Made by a program: the position numbers and the translations under genes. A stretch of DNA of 64,000 nucleotides from Nemertoderma westbladi (Eukaryota > Xenacoelomorpha > Nemertodermatida > Nemertodermatidae), in contig JAUCBJ010002949.1 in NCBI GenBank assembly GCA_032718475.1, positions 1-64,000 of the forward strand, read 5' to 3'. Shown piece after piece: positions 1-13,276 of this stretch. Within the stretch, counting starts at the first letter, position 1. Each line of letters starts with the position of its first letter. The notes under the pieces are model-generated. The model was not told the origin of the DNA. It saw only the letters and a list, made by a program, of their open reading frames with translations, and ran no database searches.

Positions 1-36
1 TATTTAAATTATAATTTCGGGATTATTTCTAGATGG

Positions 37-271
37 TTACGAAGCACATATATAATTTAAAATATCATTAAGTTCCTCTGTGGAGAAACCTGGTACGAAT
101 AAATCGCCCTCCCCATGTTTACAGTTGACCAATTCACGACAAAGGTTAATATATGGTAAATTAGAATCATTTACAAACCAAGAAATATTATTGCACATTT
201 TCGCTGTCACACAATGAATAGCTACATTACATTTATTGGCGATACGCTTAAGATTCCTACCACTAATCGAC
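37..271 (-). CDS. Possible last coding exon of an unrecognised gene
   Basis: Read on the minus strand, this stretch is open from a possible splice acceptor (ctgtag|g, just above position 271) to a TAA stop at 37-39, about 78 codons. The peptide looks like real protein: mixed composition, several Cys, and a C-terminus ending near NDILNYICAS. I do not recognise the family. The first exon base would complete a codon begun in an upstream exon, and the rest of the gene would lie at higher coordinates, where I could not find a convincing partner exon before the DHHC gene. The acceptor lacks a strong pyrimidine tract. It could also be a decayed transposon end or a chance open frame. Confidence 0.3.
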
Positions 272-504
272 CTACAGTCGTATAATATTATTACATAATA
301 TTATTATATTATTATTACTAATCTATTGTTGTACGTTTTATACTCCTCAAACTTTTTCCCTTTGAATGCACAGCACACTGTAGTCTCAGCGTTTATCTAA
401 TAAATTATTAGTGTTTGTTAAACTTAGATAAACTTCCTCTAATATGAAAACATTTTTCCTATATTTTTCTATTAATTTGTTTAAATTTTATCAGATTACG
501 TAAA

Positions 505-650
505 CTGGACAGGACAGGGAGAAAACTGGAAGCAAATCCAAGCTCTCCTACAATGAACCAAAGTTAATAAAGCAGGTTACAGTTTTATCTTTTGAAGTTA
601 TTAGTTGTTATTTGCGTCGAATTTCCCCTGGAGATGGATGATTTTTTTTT
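505..650 (+). repeat. Interspersed repeat, MITE-like copy 1
   Basis: This stretch shares its order of blocks with 45223-45471: a gggaaaactgga-like start, then caggttacagtttta, then ttatttgcgt and atttcccctggaga. The match is only approximate, and this copy lacks the long C tract. It is one of three dispersed copies in the window (the third is 44665-44725), so it is a mobile short element and not a gene part. Confidence 0.5.
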
Positions 651-1913
651 TCTTGCGTGAAAATAAGCAGATCTTAACTGCTAACTCTTACCATCCACAG
701 GTATACGCAAACTTGCGTCCCTTTATCTCATGTAATTAATTACTTTCTAAGACTCCCACAATGAGGAAGCCATTGATTGAACATAAAATACCGAATAATT
801 GTTATTTTCATTTAAAATATTTGTTTCTAGTGCAAAGGTTTGCGGAAGTAATTGATATGCCCAGATCATACATGCGGTTTCATTTTTCAACATGCACCCT
901 TCCAAATAACTAGTTCCCGGTTGACCACACATAAACATTCAACTTTCAGCTCATAAAAAGTGATGGCAAAATTTCAATAGACCAGCTATAATAGGTTTGA
1001 GCATAGTATTCGTTAGGTAAATAGTTGTTATTATTACTTCTGTTTGGTTGGTTCGCTACAATGTTTTCTATATTTAGTTGAATGTTGAAAGTTGACTGAA
1101 AGTTTATTGTAAATAAATATCTGATAGCTCTTGTGTGACCCGGGCCTTATTTGAATGAGAATCTTTTTATGAATGTATAATGCGGACAGACAGACTGAGC
1201 GACAGAAAGAAAGTCATGATTCACTAATAATGCCCCTATGATGAGGGCTCAACCCATCGATCTTAACTAGCAATCGATTGAAATTCCAAATTTATTTTCG
1301 TCAAATTAAAAGGGGTGTATTGAAAGTTAGGAAAGTAGTTTAGAAGCCTAGCAACCACAACGCTCTGTTATTCCCAGTAGTATAATAAGATGTGATGGTT
1401 ACCAGTACGGTACCAAAACAAGAGAGCAATGCCAAGGCCAACTTTTACGAATTAGGCCTATTCTGTAATAAGTGCAAGAAAGGCCTTGCTCTTAAACTCG
1501 CCTGGGCGTGTCCGGTAATGTAATTTAATTGAGGTACCAAATTTCAGATTTATTGACAAGAGTCTTGGCCCACTATTGACTACTCAATTTGTAATATGAA
1601 CTGTTGCTGTAGGCCAGTAGGCACTGTACTGCCGCACCAAGTTACCTACTTATACCTCAATACGGCAAATTGGTCAAAATTAATTTATAAAAACCATATA
1701 ATAAAACTAATAATAAATGCTTGTATTTGGTATTTCCGTTACGGGATATAGGATAGGCCTACAGTATTAACAGAATTAACACTGAGTATAACGCGGTAAC
1801 AATAAAAATTAAACAGATCCGTTAAAAGTGGTTGGCTATTATTACCAATAATTCTGTTATACTGATATCTGGATATTGGACAAAAGAAACAGACTATTTA
1901 CTGATTTACGCTA
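651..1913. other. Noncoding stretch upstream of the DHHC gene
   Basis: No convincing coding region. Around 1185-1245 there is a cagacagac-rich stretch that weakly resembles the dispersed short repeat better seen at 17343-17432 and 43045-43136. The promoter of the DHHC gene presumably lies in the last few hundred bases, but I see no clear TATA box close to its start. Confidence 0.5.
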
Positions 1914-3620
1914 ATGGTACCGTTCCTAGCTGATTATTTGCGAATCAGATGCATCGGTTTTCAACGCGCTGCTTTCAACGAGTTCTCCCTCCGTTTCCAG
2001 CGCCACTCAGGTCTACCGCTCGGCAGACTCACCAACGACAGCGACATGGCTGAAGGTACCGCAAACGACGGAGACGAGGCTATCCTGAGAGCGGCGGAAG
2101 CCGGCGACCGACTCCGCTGCGAGAAACTCGTAGAATCTCGGGGACTTTCTGTGCTGCAAACCCGCGATGATAAAGGCCACACCGCGGCCCATTGGGCGGC
2201 CCTGGAGGGTCATCTACACGTCATAGACTATCTCGTAGACAACGGTGTCGATTGTAACGAACACAGTACAAACACACGAGCGGGGCACTGCCCCATCCAT
2301 TGGGCCGCGAGTAAAGGTAATGTTAACGTGGTGGACCGATTGGTACAGTGCGGTGTGGATATAGAGGCCCGTGACTACAAGGGGTGCACCCCGCTGATAG
2401 TGGCGGCGCAACACGGACACTCCCTATTGGTCGCCTTCCTACTGGGCCACGGTGCGTCTGTACATTCGGTAGACAAGGAGGGCGACTCCCCTCTCCATTG
2501 GGCCGCCTACCAGGGCCACCCGGACATTATAAAGCTGTTGATGTACTCGGGATCCGACCCTAAACTCGTTGACAAGTACGGACAGACTGCCCTCCATATG
2601 GGCTGCATCAGCGGCGACCTGAACTGCGTTAAAGAGTTGACCGCCAACGACGTGGTAGACCTCCAGGCCCGGGACTTAAAGGGGAACACCCCGTTAACGA
2701 TCTCGGAAGGAAGGACTAACATCCGGGTCAGCGCGTATCTGGACGCGGTCATCGCAAAGAAACGCAGTTACGCAGCTCGCGATCTCTTTGATAAAATCGA
2801 TAGCAGTATATTGTTTGGGTTCATAATGGGAGACCCCGGTAACACAAAGGCTATTTTCTATTTCTTTATATGTAGCCTTTTGTTCTGGGCTTACCCCATG
2901 TACATGGTGTATTGCCTGCCTTTCTGTTGGGACGATTTGAAACCGGTTCACTCACTGTTTATATTCTCTCATTCTGTAATGTGGTTCTGTTTCTTCAACG
3001 GGTGGCTAAGAGATCCGGGATTCCTGGAGACGAACACCGCGGAGTACGATCGAATCATCGCGGGAATAGCCACTAATACCGGTAGCGAGTTAATGGAGAA
3101 ATACAGTCCGGTTAAACGTCTGTGTCACACGTGTCGGTTGGTTAAACCGATGCGGACTAAACATTGTCGCTACTGTAACAGATGCATTTTATCGTTCGAC
3201 CACCATTGCCCTTATATGGTAAACTGTATCGGTTTGGGGAACCGCCCTTATTTCCACGTGTTTGTCTGTTCAGTAACATTTAACACGTGGGTTGGTACTT
3301 ACCTTATTGGGTACATGTTGTATTATGAGGGCTGGTCCTGGTTGTATTTCATAGGTCTGGTTGAAATCCTTGTATTTGTTGGTTTGTCCACACTTATGTG
3401 CATCACCGTATGGTATTCTGCGTTCTGGAATCTGACGGTTAACGAGCGAGCCAACTGGAAACGCTATGAGTATTTGGTTGACGCCCAGGGTAAGTATCTA
3501 AACCCGTTTAACAGGGGATGGGTATCTAATTGTTTAGAATATTTTCATTACTTACCAACCCAGGGAAATGAAGTCATTGCATTCCTTAATAGCAAAAACA
3601 AAAAGATTCATGTTATTTGA
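1914..3620 (+). CDS. Ankyrin-repeat DHHC palmitoyltransferase (ZDHHC17/13-like), intronless
   Basis: Protein S-acyltransferase of the Golgi/endomembrane HIP14 type, transferring palmitate to cysteines of substrate proteins. Residues about 65-280 form ankyrin repeats (repeated HWAA, PLHWAA and TPL motifs), which in this family recruit substrates. Hydrophobic segments at about 315-340 and 345-365 precede the Cys-rich DHHC domain, whose active DHHC is at 429-432 with Cys432 as the acyl-accepting residue. Two more membrane segments follow, then a TVNE motif like the family's TTxE. After DHHC the sequence is PYMVNCIG, where most relatives have PWVGNC. The first ATG (1914) has a weak context. The in-frame ATG at 2046 (gcgacATGg) is stronger and begins a typical acidic N-terminus, giving about 524 residues. 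Relatives are usually multi-exon and near 630 residues, so this uninterrupted copy may be a retrogene. No poly(A) remnant or AATAAA is evident nearby. Confidence 0.9.
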   Translation: MVPFLADYLRIRCIGFQRAAFNEFSLRFQRHSGLPLGRLTNDSDMAEGTANDGDEAILRAAEAGDRLRCEKLVESRGLSVLQTRDDKGHTAAHWAALEGHLHVIDYLVDNGVDCNEHSTNTRAGHCPIHWAASKGNVNVVDRLVQCGVDIEARDYKGCTPLIVAAQHGHSLLVAFLLGHGASVHSVDKEGDSPLHWAAYQGHPDIIKLLMYSGSDPKLVDKYGQTALHMGCISGDLNCVKELTANDVVDLQARDLKGNTPLTISEGRTNIRVSAYLDAVIAKKRSYAARDLFDKIDSSILFGFIMGDPGNTKAIFYFFICSLLFWAYPMYMVYCLPFCWDDLKPVHSLFIFSHSVMWFCFFNGWLRDPGFLETNTAEYDRIIAGIATNTGSELMEKYSPVKRLCHTCRLVKPMRTKHCRYCNRCILSFDHHCPYMVNCIGLGNRPYFHVFVCSVTFNTWVGTYLIGYMLYYEGWSWLYFIGLVEILVFVGLSTLMCITVWYSAFWNLTVNERANWKRYEYLVDAQGKYLNPFNRGWVSNCLEYFHYLPTQGNEVIAFLNSKNKKIHVI

Positions 3621-3835
3621 TAACATTCTTTCTCCCCATGGTTTTTTTAACTATTTGTTTAGTAATGGCCTTATATCGGAATTTGTAATTTTATAATTTA
3701 TTATTGTTTATAATTTAATATGTAGGGTTGAGCACAGTGACAGCATTTGATGGTATTGACAGATGGGAGGCCATGAGGGGGTAAATTGCGGACATACAAG
3801 GTACCAGATAGTATTTCCAGGTCTATATTTTACCT

Positions 3836-3912
3836 GAGCCGCTATCAGAATGGTTAGAGCGTCGGACTTCCAACACGAAGGTCACCAGTTCGAATCCCAC
3901 CCAGACGTCATT
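3836..3912 (+). repeat. tRNA-derived SINE head
   Basis: A tRNA-like stretch with an A-box-like agaatggttagagcg and a canonical B box gttcgaatcc at 3888-3897. The anticodon loop reads cttccaa (TCC, Gly-like), but the anticodon stem has mismatches and I cannot close an acceptor stem. It therefore looks like the RNA polymerase III promoter head of a SINE and not a working tRNA gene. It lies about 50 bases before the 67-bp satellite begins. Confidence 0.55.
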
Positions 3913-3958
3913 GCCGACTTTGTAAAGCTGTACACAAAAAAAGTGATAAGAAACTGTA

Positions 3959-6900
3959 ATAATATAATAATATATAGCCGATTCAGTGCCTGAATTACAA
4001 ACACCAGTCACCAATGCAACCGTTAGTAAGCAAATAATATATAGCTGATTCAGTGCATGAATTACAAACACCAGTCACCAATGCAACCGTTAGTAAGCAA
4101 ATAATATATAGCCGATTCAGTGCATGAATTACAAACACCAGTCACCAATGCAACCGTTAGTAAGCAAATAATATATAGCCGATTCAGTGCCTGAATTACA
4201 AACACCAGTCACCAATGCAACCGTTAGTAAGCAAATGATATATAGCCGATTCAGTGCCTGAATTACAAACACCAGTCACCAATGCAACCGTTAGTAAGCA
4301 AATAATATATAGCCGATTCAGTGCCTGAATTACAAACACCAATCACCAATGCAACCGTTAGTAAGCAAATAATATATAGCCGATTCAGTGCCTGAATTAC
4401 AAACACCAATCACCAATGCAACCGTTAGTAAGCAAATGATATATAGCCGATTCAGTGCCTGAATTACAAACACCAGTCACCAATGCAACCGTTAGTAAGC
4501 AAATAATATATAGCTGATTCAGTGCATGAATTACAAACACCAGTCACCAATGCAACCGTTAGTAAGCAAATAATATATAGCCGATTCAGTGCCTGAATTA
4601 CAAACACCAATCACCAATGCAACCGTTAGTAAGCAAATAATATATAGCCGATTCAGTGCCTGAATTACAAACACCAGTCACCAATGCAACTGTTAGTAAG
4701 CAAATCTTATATAGCCGATTCAGTGCATGAATTACAAACACCAGTCACCAATGCAACCGTTAGTAAGCAAATAATATATAGCCGATTCAGTGCATGAATT
4801 ACAAACACCAGTCACCAATGCAACCGTTAGTAAGCAAATAATATATAGCCGATTCAGTGCATGAATTACAAACACCAGTCACCAATGCAACCGTTAGTAA
4901 GCAAATAATATATAGCCGATTCAGTGCATGAATTACAAACACCAGTCACCAATGCAACCGTTAGTAAGCAAATAATATATAGCCGATTCAGTGCATGAAT
5001 TACAAACACCAGTCACCAATGCAACCGTTAGTAAGCAAATAATATATAGCCGATTCAGTGCCTGAATTACAAATACCAGTCACCAATGCAACCGTTGGTA
5101 AGCAAATAATATATAGCCGATTCAGTGCCTGAATTACAAACACCAGTCACCAATGCAACCGTTAGTAAGCAAATAATATATAGCCGATTCAGTGCCTGAA
5201 TTACAAATACCAGTCACCAATGCAACCGTTAGTAAGCAAATAATATATAGCCGATTCAGTGCCTGAATTACAAACACCAGTCACCAATGCAACCGTTAGT
5301 AAGCATAATATATAGCCGATTCAGTGCCTGAATTACAAACACCAGTCACCAATGCAACCGTTGGTAAGCAAAGAATATATAGCCGATTCAGTGCCTAAAT
5401 TACAAACACCAGTCACCAATGCAACCGTTAGTAAGCAAATAATATATAGCCGATTCAGTGCCTGAATTACAAACACCAGTCACCAATGCAACCGTTAGTA
5501 AGCAAATAATATATAGCCGATTCAGTGCATGAATTACAAACACCAGTCACCAATGCAACCGTTAGTAAGCAAATAATATATAGCCGATTCAGTGCCTGAA
5601 TTACAAACACCAGTCACCAATGCAACCGTTAGTAAGCAAATAATATATAGCCGATTCAGTGCCTGAATTACAAATACCAGTCACCAATGCAACCGTTGGT
5701 AAGCAAATAATATATAGCCGATTCAGTGCCTAAATTACAAACACCAGTCACCAATGCAACCGTTAGTAAGCAAATAATATATAGCCGATTCAGTGCCTAA
5801 ATTGCAAACACCAGTCACCAATGCAACCGTTAGTAAGCAAATAATATATAGCCGATTCAGTGCATGAATTACAAACACCAGTCACCAATGCAACCGTTAG
5901 TAAGCAAATAATATATAGCCGATTCAGTGCCTGAATTACAAACACCAGTCACCAATGCAACCGTTAGTAAGCAAATAATATATAGCCGATTCAGTGCCTG
6001 AATTACAAACACCAGTCACCAATGCAACCGTTAGTAAGCAAATAATATATAGCCGATTCAGTGCCTGAATTACAAACACCAATCACCAATGCAACCGTTA
6101 GTAAGCTAATAATATATAGCCGATTCAGTGCCTGAATTACAAACACCAGTCACCAATGCAACCGTTAGTAAGCAAATAATATATAGCCGATTCAGTGCCT
6201 GAATTACAAACACCAGTCACCAATGCAACCGTTAGTAAGCAAATAATATATAGCCGATTCAGTGCCTGAATTACAAACACCAGTCACCAATGCAACCGTT
6301 AGTAAGCAAATAATATATAGCCGATTCAGTGCCTAAATTACAAACACCAGTCACCAATGCAACTGTTAGTAAGCAAATAATATATAGCCGATTCAGTGCC
6401 TGAATTACAAACACCAGTCACCAATGCAAACGTTAGTAAGCAAATAATATATAGCCGATTCAGTGCCTGAATTACAAACACCAGTCACCAATGCAACCGT
6501 TAGTAAGCAAATAATATATAGCCGATTCAGTGCCTGAATTACAAACACCAGTCACCAATGCAACCGTTAGTAAGCAAATAATATATAGCCGATTCAGTGC
6601 CTAAATTACAAACACCAGTCACCAATGCAACCGTTAGTAAGCAAATAATATATAGCCGATTCAGTGCATGAATTACAAACACCAGTCACCAATGCAACCG
6701 ATAGTAAGCAAATAATATATAGCCGATTCAGTGCCTGAATTACAAACACCAGTCACCAATGCAACCGTTAGTAAGCAAATAATATATAGCCGATTCAGTG
6801 CCTGAATTACAAATACCAGTCACCAATGCAACCGTTAGTAAGCAAATAATATATAGCCGATTCAGTGCCTGAATTACAAACACCAGTCACCAATGCAACC

Positions 6901-9900
6901 GTTAGTAAGCAAATAATATATAGCCGATTCAGTGCCTGAATTACAAACACCAGTCACCAATGCAACCGTTGGTAAGCAAAGAATATATAGCCGATTCAGT
7001 GCCTAAATTACAAACACCAGTCACCAATGCAACCGTTAGTAAGCAAATAATATATAGCCGATTCAGTGCCTGAATTACAAACACCAGTCACCAATGCAAC
7101 CGTTAGTAAGCAAATAATATATAGCCGATTCAGTGCATGAATTACAAACACCAGTCACCAATGCAACCGTTAGTAAGCAAATAATATATAGCCGATTCAG
7201 TGCCTGAATTACAAACACCAGTCACCAATACAACCGTTAGTAAGCAAAAATATATAGCCGATTCAGTGCCTGAATTACAAATACCAGTCACCAATGCAAC
7301 CGTTGGTAAGCAAATAATATATAGCCGATTCAGTGCCTAAATTACAAACACCAGTCACCAATGCAACCGTTAGTAAGCAAATAATATATAGCCGATTCAG
7401 TGCCTAAATTACAAACACCAGTCACCAATGCAACCGTTAGTAAGCAAATAATATATAGCCGATTCAGTGCCTGAATTACAAACACCAGTCACCAATGCAA
7501 CCGTTGGTAAGCAAATAATATATAGCCGATTCAGTGCCTGAATTACAAACACCAATCACCAATGCAACCGTTAGTAAGCTAATAATATATAGCCGATTCA
7601 GTGCCTGAATTACAAACACCAGTCACCAATGCAACCGTTAGTAAGCAAATAATATATAGCCCATTCAGTGCCTGAATTACAAACACCAGACACCAATGCA
7701 ACCGTTAGTAAGCAAATAATATATAGCCGATTCAGTGCCTGAATTACAAACACCAGTCACCAATGCAACCGTTAGTAAGCAAATAATATATAGCCGATTC
7801 AGTGCCTGAATTACAAACACCAGTCACCAATGCAACCGTTAGTAAGCAAATAATATATAGCCGATTCAGTGCCTGAATTACAAACACCAGTCACCAATGC
7901 AACCGTTAGTAAGCTAATAATATATAGCCGATTCAGTGCCTGAATTACAAACACCAGTCACCAATGCAACCGTTAGTAAGCAAATAATATATAGCCGATT
8001 CAGTGCCTGAATTACAAACACCAGTCACCAATGCAACCGTTAGTAAGCAAATAATATATAGCCGATTCAGTGCCTGAATTACAAACACCAGTCACCAATG
8101 CAACCGTTAGTAAGCAAATAATATATAGCCGATTCAGTGCCTGAATTACAAACACCAGTCACCAATGCAACCGTTAGTAAGCAAATAATATATAGCCGAT
8201 TCAGTGCCTGAATTACAAACACCAGTCACCAATGCAACCGTTAGTAAGCAAATAATATATAGCCGATTCAGTGCCTGAATTACAAACACCAGTCACCAAT
8301 GCAACCGTTAGTAAGCAAATAATATATAGCCGATTCAGTGCCTGAATTACAAACACCAGTCACCAATGCAACCGTTAGTAAGCAAATAATATATAGCCGA
8401 TTCAGTGCCTGAATTACAAACACCAGTCACCAATGCAACCGTTAGTAAGCAAATAATATATAGCCGATTCAGTGCCTGAATTACAAACACCAGTCATCAA
8501 TGCAACCGTTAGTAAGCAAATAATATATAGCCGATTCAGTGCATGAATTACAAACACCAGTCACCAATGCAACCGTTAGTAAGCAAATAATATATAGCCG
8601 ATTCAGTGCCTGAATTACAAACACCAGTCACCAATGCAACCGTTGGTAAGCAAATAATATATAGCCGATTCAGTGCCTGAATTACAAACACCAGTCACCA
8701 ATGCAACCGTTAGTAAGCAAATAATATATAGCCGATTCAGTGCCTGAATTACAAACACCAGTCACCAATACAACCGTTAGTAAGCAACAATATATAGCCG
8801 ATTCAGTGCCTGAATTACAAATACCAGTCACCAATGCAACCGTTGGTAAGCAAATAATATATAGCCGATTCAGTGCCTAAATTACAAACACCAGTCACCA
8901 ATGCAACCGTTAGTAAGCATATAATATATAGCCGATTCAGTGCCTAAATTACAAACACCAGTCACCAATGCAACCGTTAGTAAGCAAATAATATATAGCC
9001 GATTCAGTGCATGAATTACAAACACCAGCCACCAATGCAACCGTTAGTAAGCAAATAATATATAGCCGATTCAGTGCCTGAATTACAAACACCAATCACC
9101 AATGCAACCGTTAGTAAGCTAATAATATATAGCCGATTCAGTGCCTGAATTACAAACACCAGTCACCAATGCAACCGTTAGTAAGCAAATAATATATAGC
9201 CGATTCAGTGCCTGAATTACAAACACCAGTCACCAATGCAACCGTTAGTAAGCAAATAATATATAGCCGATTCAGTGCCTGAATTACAAACACCAGTCAC
9301 CAATGCAACCGTTAGTAAGCAAATAATATATAGCCGATTCAATGCCTAAATTACAAACACCAGTCACCAATGCAACCGTTAGTAAGCAAATAATATATAG
9401 CCGATTCAGTGCCTGAATTACAAACACCAGTCACCAATGCAACCGTTAGTAAGCAAATAATATATAGCCGATTCAGTGCCTGAATTACAAACACCAGTCA
9501 CCAATGCAACCGTTAGTAAGCAAATAATATATAGCCGATTCAGTGCCTGAATTACAAACACCAGTCACCAATGCAACCGTTAGTAAGCAAATAATATATA
9601 GCCGATTCAGTGCCTGAATTACAAACACCAGTCACCAATGCAACCGTTAGTAAGCAAATAATATATAGCCGATTCAGTGCCTGAATTACAAACACCAGTC
9701 ACCAATGCAACCGTTAGTAAGCAAATAATATATAGCCGATTCAGTGCCTGAATTACAAACACCAGTCACCAATGCAACCGTTAGTAAGCAAATAATATAT
9801 AGCCGATTCAGTGCCTGAATTACAAACACCAGTCACCAATGCAACCGTTAGTAAGCAAATAATATATAGCCGATTCAGTGCCTGAATTACAAACACCAGT

Positions 9901-10136
9901 CACCAATGCAACCGTTAGTAAGCAAATAATATATAGCCGATTCAGTGCCTGAATTACAAACACCAGTCACCAATGCAACCGTTAGTAAGCAAATAATATA
10001 TAGCCGATTCAGTGCCTGAATTACAAACACCAGTCACCAATGCAACCGTTAGTAAGCAAATAATATATAGCCGATTCAGTGCCTGAATTACAAACACCAA
10101 TCACCAATGCAACCGTTAGTAAGCAAATAATATATA
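3959..10136 (+). repeat. Satellite array, 67-bp unit, about 92 copies
   Basis: Head-to-tail copies of a 67-bp unit containing tatatagccgattcagtgc and accagtcaccaatgcaacc. The first full unit starts near 3971 and the last ends near 10136. Copies differ at a few diagnostic sites: cctgaatt, catgaatt or cctaaatt; gttagt or gttggt; and short deletions in the aagcaaataa segment. The order of variants repeats over about 1540-1608 bases, so blocks of 23-24 units have been duplicated. The unit length is not a multiple of three and carries stops, so it is noncoding. Confidence 0.98.
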
Positions 10137-10502
10137 AGATTTTGTTGTACAAATTAGATGAATATCATTCCAGAGATATTTTTAACTATCTATTTGGTAT
10201 AACCTAATTGTGTGTCTAAAAAAAATAAAGCGAGCGAAATTAGTTTGTGGGAGTATTTTGCACCACTTTTATTAATCTACAAATATTATTTCTTGCCAAA
10301 ATTACTAAGCTTAATTTGGTTGAAGCAATGATTGTAGACGGGGTATTTATTTATGTTAATTATGTGTTTTTTGGTTTTAATATGTGTTATTAAGTATCGA
10401 GTGCTTAAATGTATATTTTCTACAATATTTTATCATTGTTTAAATGTTTATTTGTTGGCATCATAATAAATTCAATTTAATAAAAATACTGGAAATCAAG
10501 AG
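10137..10502. other. AT-rich spacer between two satellites
   Basis: About 365 bases of unique-looking AT-rich sequence. I see no coding region or recognisable repeat. Confidence 0.6.
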
Positions 10503-13049
10503 CGGACGATGTTGGATATCTCGGATTTGTTTACCATTAGGTACTTTTAGTTCGGACGATGTTAGATATCTCGGATTTGTTTACCATTAGGTACTTTTAG
10601 TTCGGACGATGTTGGATATCTCGGATTTGTTTACCATTAGGTACTTTTAGTTCGGACTATTTTGGATATCTCGGATTTGTTTACCATTAGGTACTTTTAG
10701 TTCGGACGATGTTGGATATCTCGGATTTGTTTACCATTAGGTACTTTTAGTTCGGACGATGTTGGATATCTCGGATTTGTTTACCATTAGGTACTTTTAG
10801 TTCGGACGATGTTGGATATCTCGGATTTGTTTACCATTAGGTACTTTTAATTCGGACGATGTTGGATATCTCGGATTTGTTTACCATTAGGTACTTTTAG
10901 TTCGGACGATGTTGGATATCTCGGATTTGTTTACCATTAGGTACTTTTAGTTCGGACGATTTTGGATATCTCGGATTTGTTTACCATTAGGTACTTTTAG
11001 TTCGGACGATGTTGGATATCTCGGATTTGTTTACCATTAGGTACTTTTAGTTCGGACGATGTTGGATATCGGATTTGTTTACCATTAGGTACTTTTAGTT
11101 CGGACGATGTTAGATATCTCGGATTTGTTTACCATTAGGTACTTTTAGTTCGGACGATGTTGGATATCTCGGATTTGTTTACCATTAGGTACTTTTAGTT
11201 CGGACGATGTTAGATATCTCGGATTTGTTTACCATTAGGTACTTTTAGTTCGGACGATGTTGGATATCTCGGATTTGTTTACCATTAGGTACTTTTAGTT
11301 CGGACGATGTTGGATATCTCGGATTTGTTTACCATTAGGTACTTTTAGTTCGGACGATGTTGGATATCTCGGATTTGTTTACCATTAGGTACTTTTAGTT
11401 CGGACGATGTTGGATATCTCGGATTTGTTTACCATTAGGTACTTTTAGTTCGGACGATGTTGGATATCTCGGATTTGTTTACCATTAGGTACTTTTAGTT
11501 CGGACGATGTTGGATATCTCGAATTTGTTTACCATTAGGTACTTTTAGTTCGGACGATGTTGGATATCTCGGATTTGTTTACCATTAGGTACTTTTAGTT
11601 CGGACGATGTTGGATATCTCGGATTTGTTTACCATTAGGTACTTTTAGTTCGGACGATGTTGGATATCTCGGATTTGTTTACCATTAGGTACTTTTAGTT
11701 CGGACGATGTTGGATATCTCGGATTTGTTTACCATTAGGTACTTTTAGTTCGGACGATGTTGGATATCTCGGATTTGTTTACCATTAGGTACTTTTAGTT
11801 CGGGCGATGTTGGATATCTCGGATTTGTTTACCATTAGGTACTTTTAGTTCGGACGATGTTGGATACTCGGATTTGTTTACCATTAGGTACTTTTAGTTC
11901 GGACGATGTTGGATATCTCGGATTTGTTTACCATTAGGTACTTTTAGTTCGGACGATGTTGGATATCTCGGATTTGTTTACCATTAGGTACTTTTAGTTC
12001 GGACGATGTTGGATATCTCGGATTTGTTTACCATTAGGTACTTTTAGTTCGGACGATGTTGGATATCTCGGATTTGTTTACCATTAGGTACTTTTAGTTC
12101 GGACGATGTTGGATATCTCGGATTTGTTTACCATTAGGTACTTTTAGTTCGGACGATGTTGGATATCTCGGATTTGTTTACCATTAGGTACTTTTAGTTC
12201 GGACGATGTTGGATATCTCGGATTTGTTTACCATTAGGTACTTTTAGTTCGGACGATGTTGGATATCTCGGATTTGTTTACCATTAGGTACTTTTAGTTC
12301 GGACGATGTTGGATATCTCGGATTTGTTTACCATTAGGTACTTTTAGTTCGGACGATGTTGGATATCTCGGATTTGTTTACCATTAGGTACTTTTAGTTC
12401 GGACGATGTTGGATATCTCGGATTTGTTTACCATTAGGTACTTTTAGTTCGGACGATGTTGGATATCTCGGATTTGTTTACCATTAGGTACTTTTAGTTC
12501 GGACGATGTTGGATATCTCGGATTTGTTTACCATTAGGTACTTTTAGTTCGGACGATGTTGGATATCTCGGATTTGTTTACCATTAGGTACTTTTAGTTC
12601 GGACGATGTTGGATATCTCGGATTTGTTTACCATTAGGTACTTTTAGTTCGGACGATGTTGGATATCTCGGATTTGTTTACCATTAGGTACTTTTAGTTC
12701 GGACGATGTTGGATATCTCGGATTTGTTTACCATTAGGTACTTTTAGTTCGGACGATGTTGGATATCTCGGATTTGTTTACCATTAGGTACTTTTAGTTC
12801 GGACGATGTTGGATATCTCGGATTTGTTTACCATTAGGTACTTTTAGTTCGGACGATGTTGGATATCTCGGATTTGTTTACCATTAGGTACTTTTAGTTC
12901 GGACGATGTTGGATATCTCGGATTTGTTTACCATTAGGTACTTTTAGTTCGGACGATGTTGGATATCTCGGATTTGTTTACCATTAGGTACTTTTAGTTT
13001 GGACGATGTTGGATATCTCGGATTTGTTTACCATTAGGTACTTTTAGTT
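10503..13049 (+). repeat. Satellite array, 50-bp unit, about 51 copies
   Basis: Head-to-tail 50-bp units containing cggacgatgttggatatctc and accattaggtacttttag. Copies are much more uniform than those of the neighbouring 67-bp array. Most differ by none or one base, and two units carry 1-2-base deletions (near 11070 and 11865). This suggests recent amplification or strong homogenisation. No coding potential. Confidence 0.98.
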
Positions 13050-13276
13050 ACTATTTTATTTTTTTATAATAATTTCTTATCCATATGTAAATAATACAAT
13101 TATATTCATACGATTAATTTTACATAATAATAAATTTTCTCAATAATTAGTTAATTATATTGTATATAACATAGTATAGTTTATTTATTTTTGCACTAAT
13201 TAACATTTTGATGGTGTGCACGTGTGATTTACTGTATAACTATTTAAAGCAAAGAGTAAGTTACAAAATACAAATA

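Noticed and set aside
3836-3912. Functional tRNA-Gly gene
   Set aside because: The anticodon stem has mismatches and no acceptor stem pairs. The B box alone fits a SINE head better.
3959-13049. CRISPR-like appearance of long regular arrays
   Set aside because: Units are head-to-tail with no unique spacers, and the genome is plainly eukaryotic.
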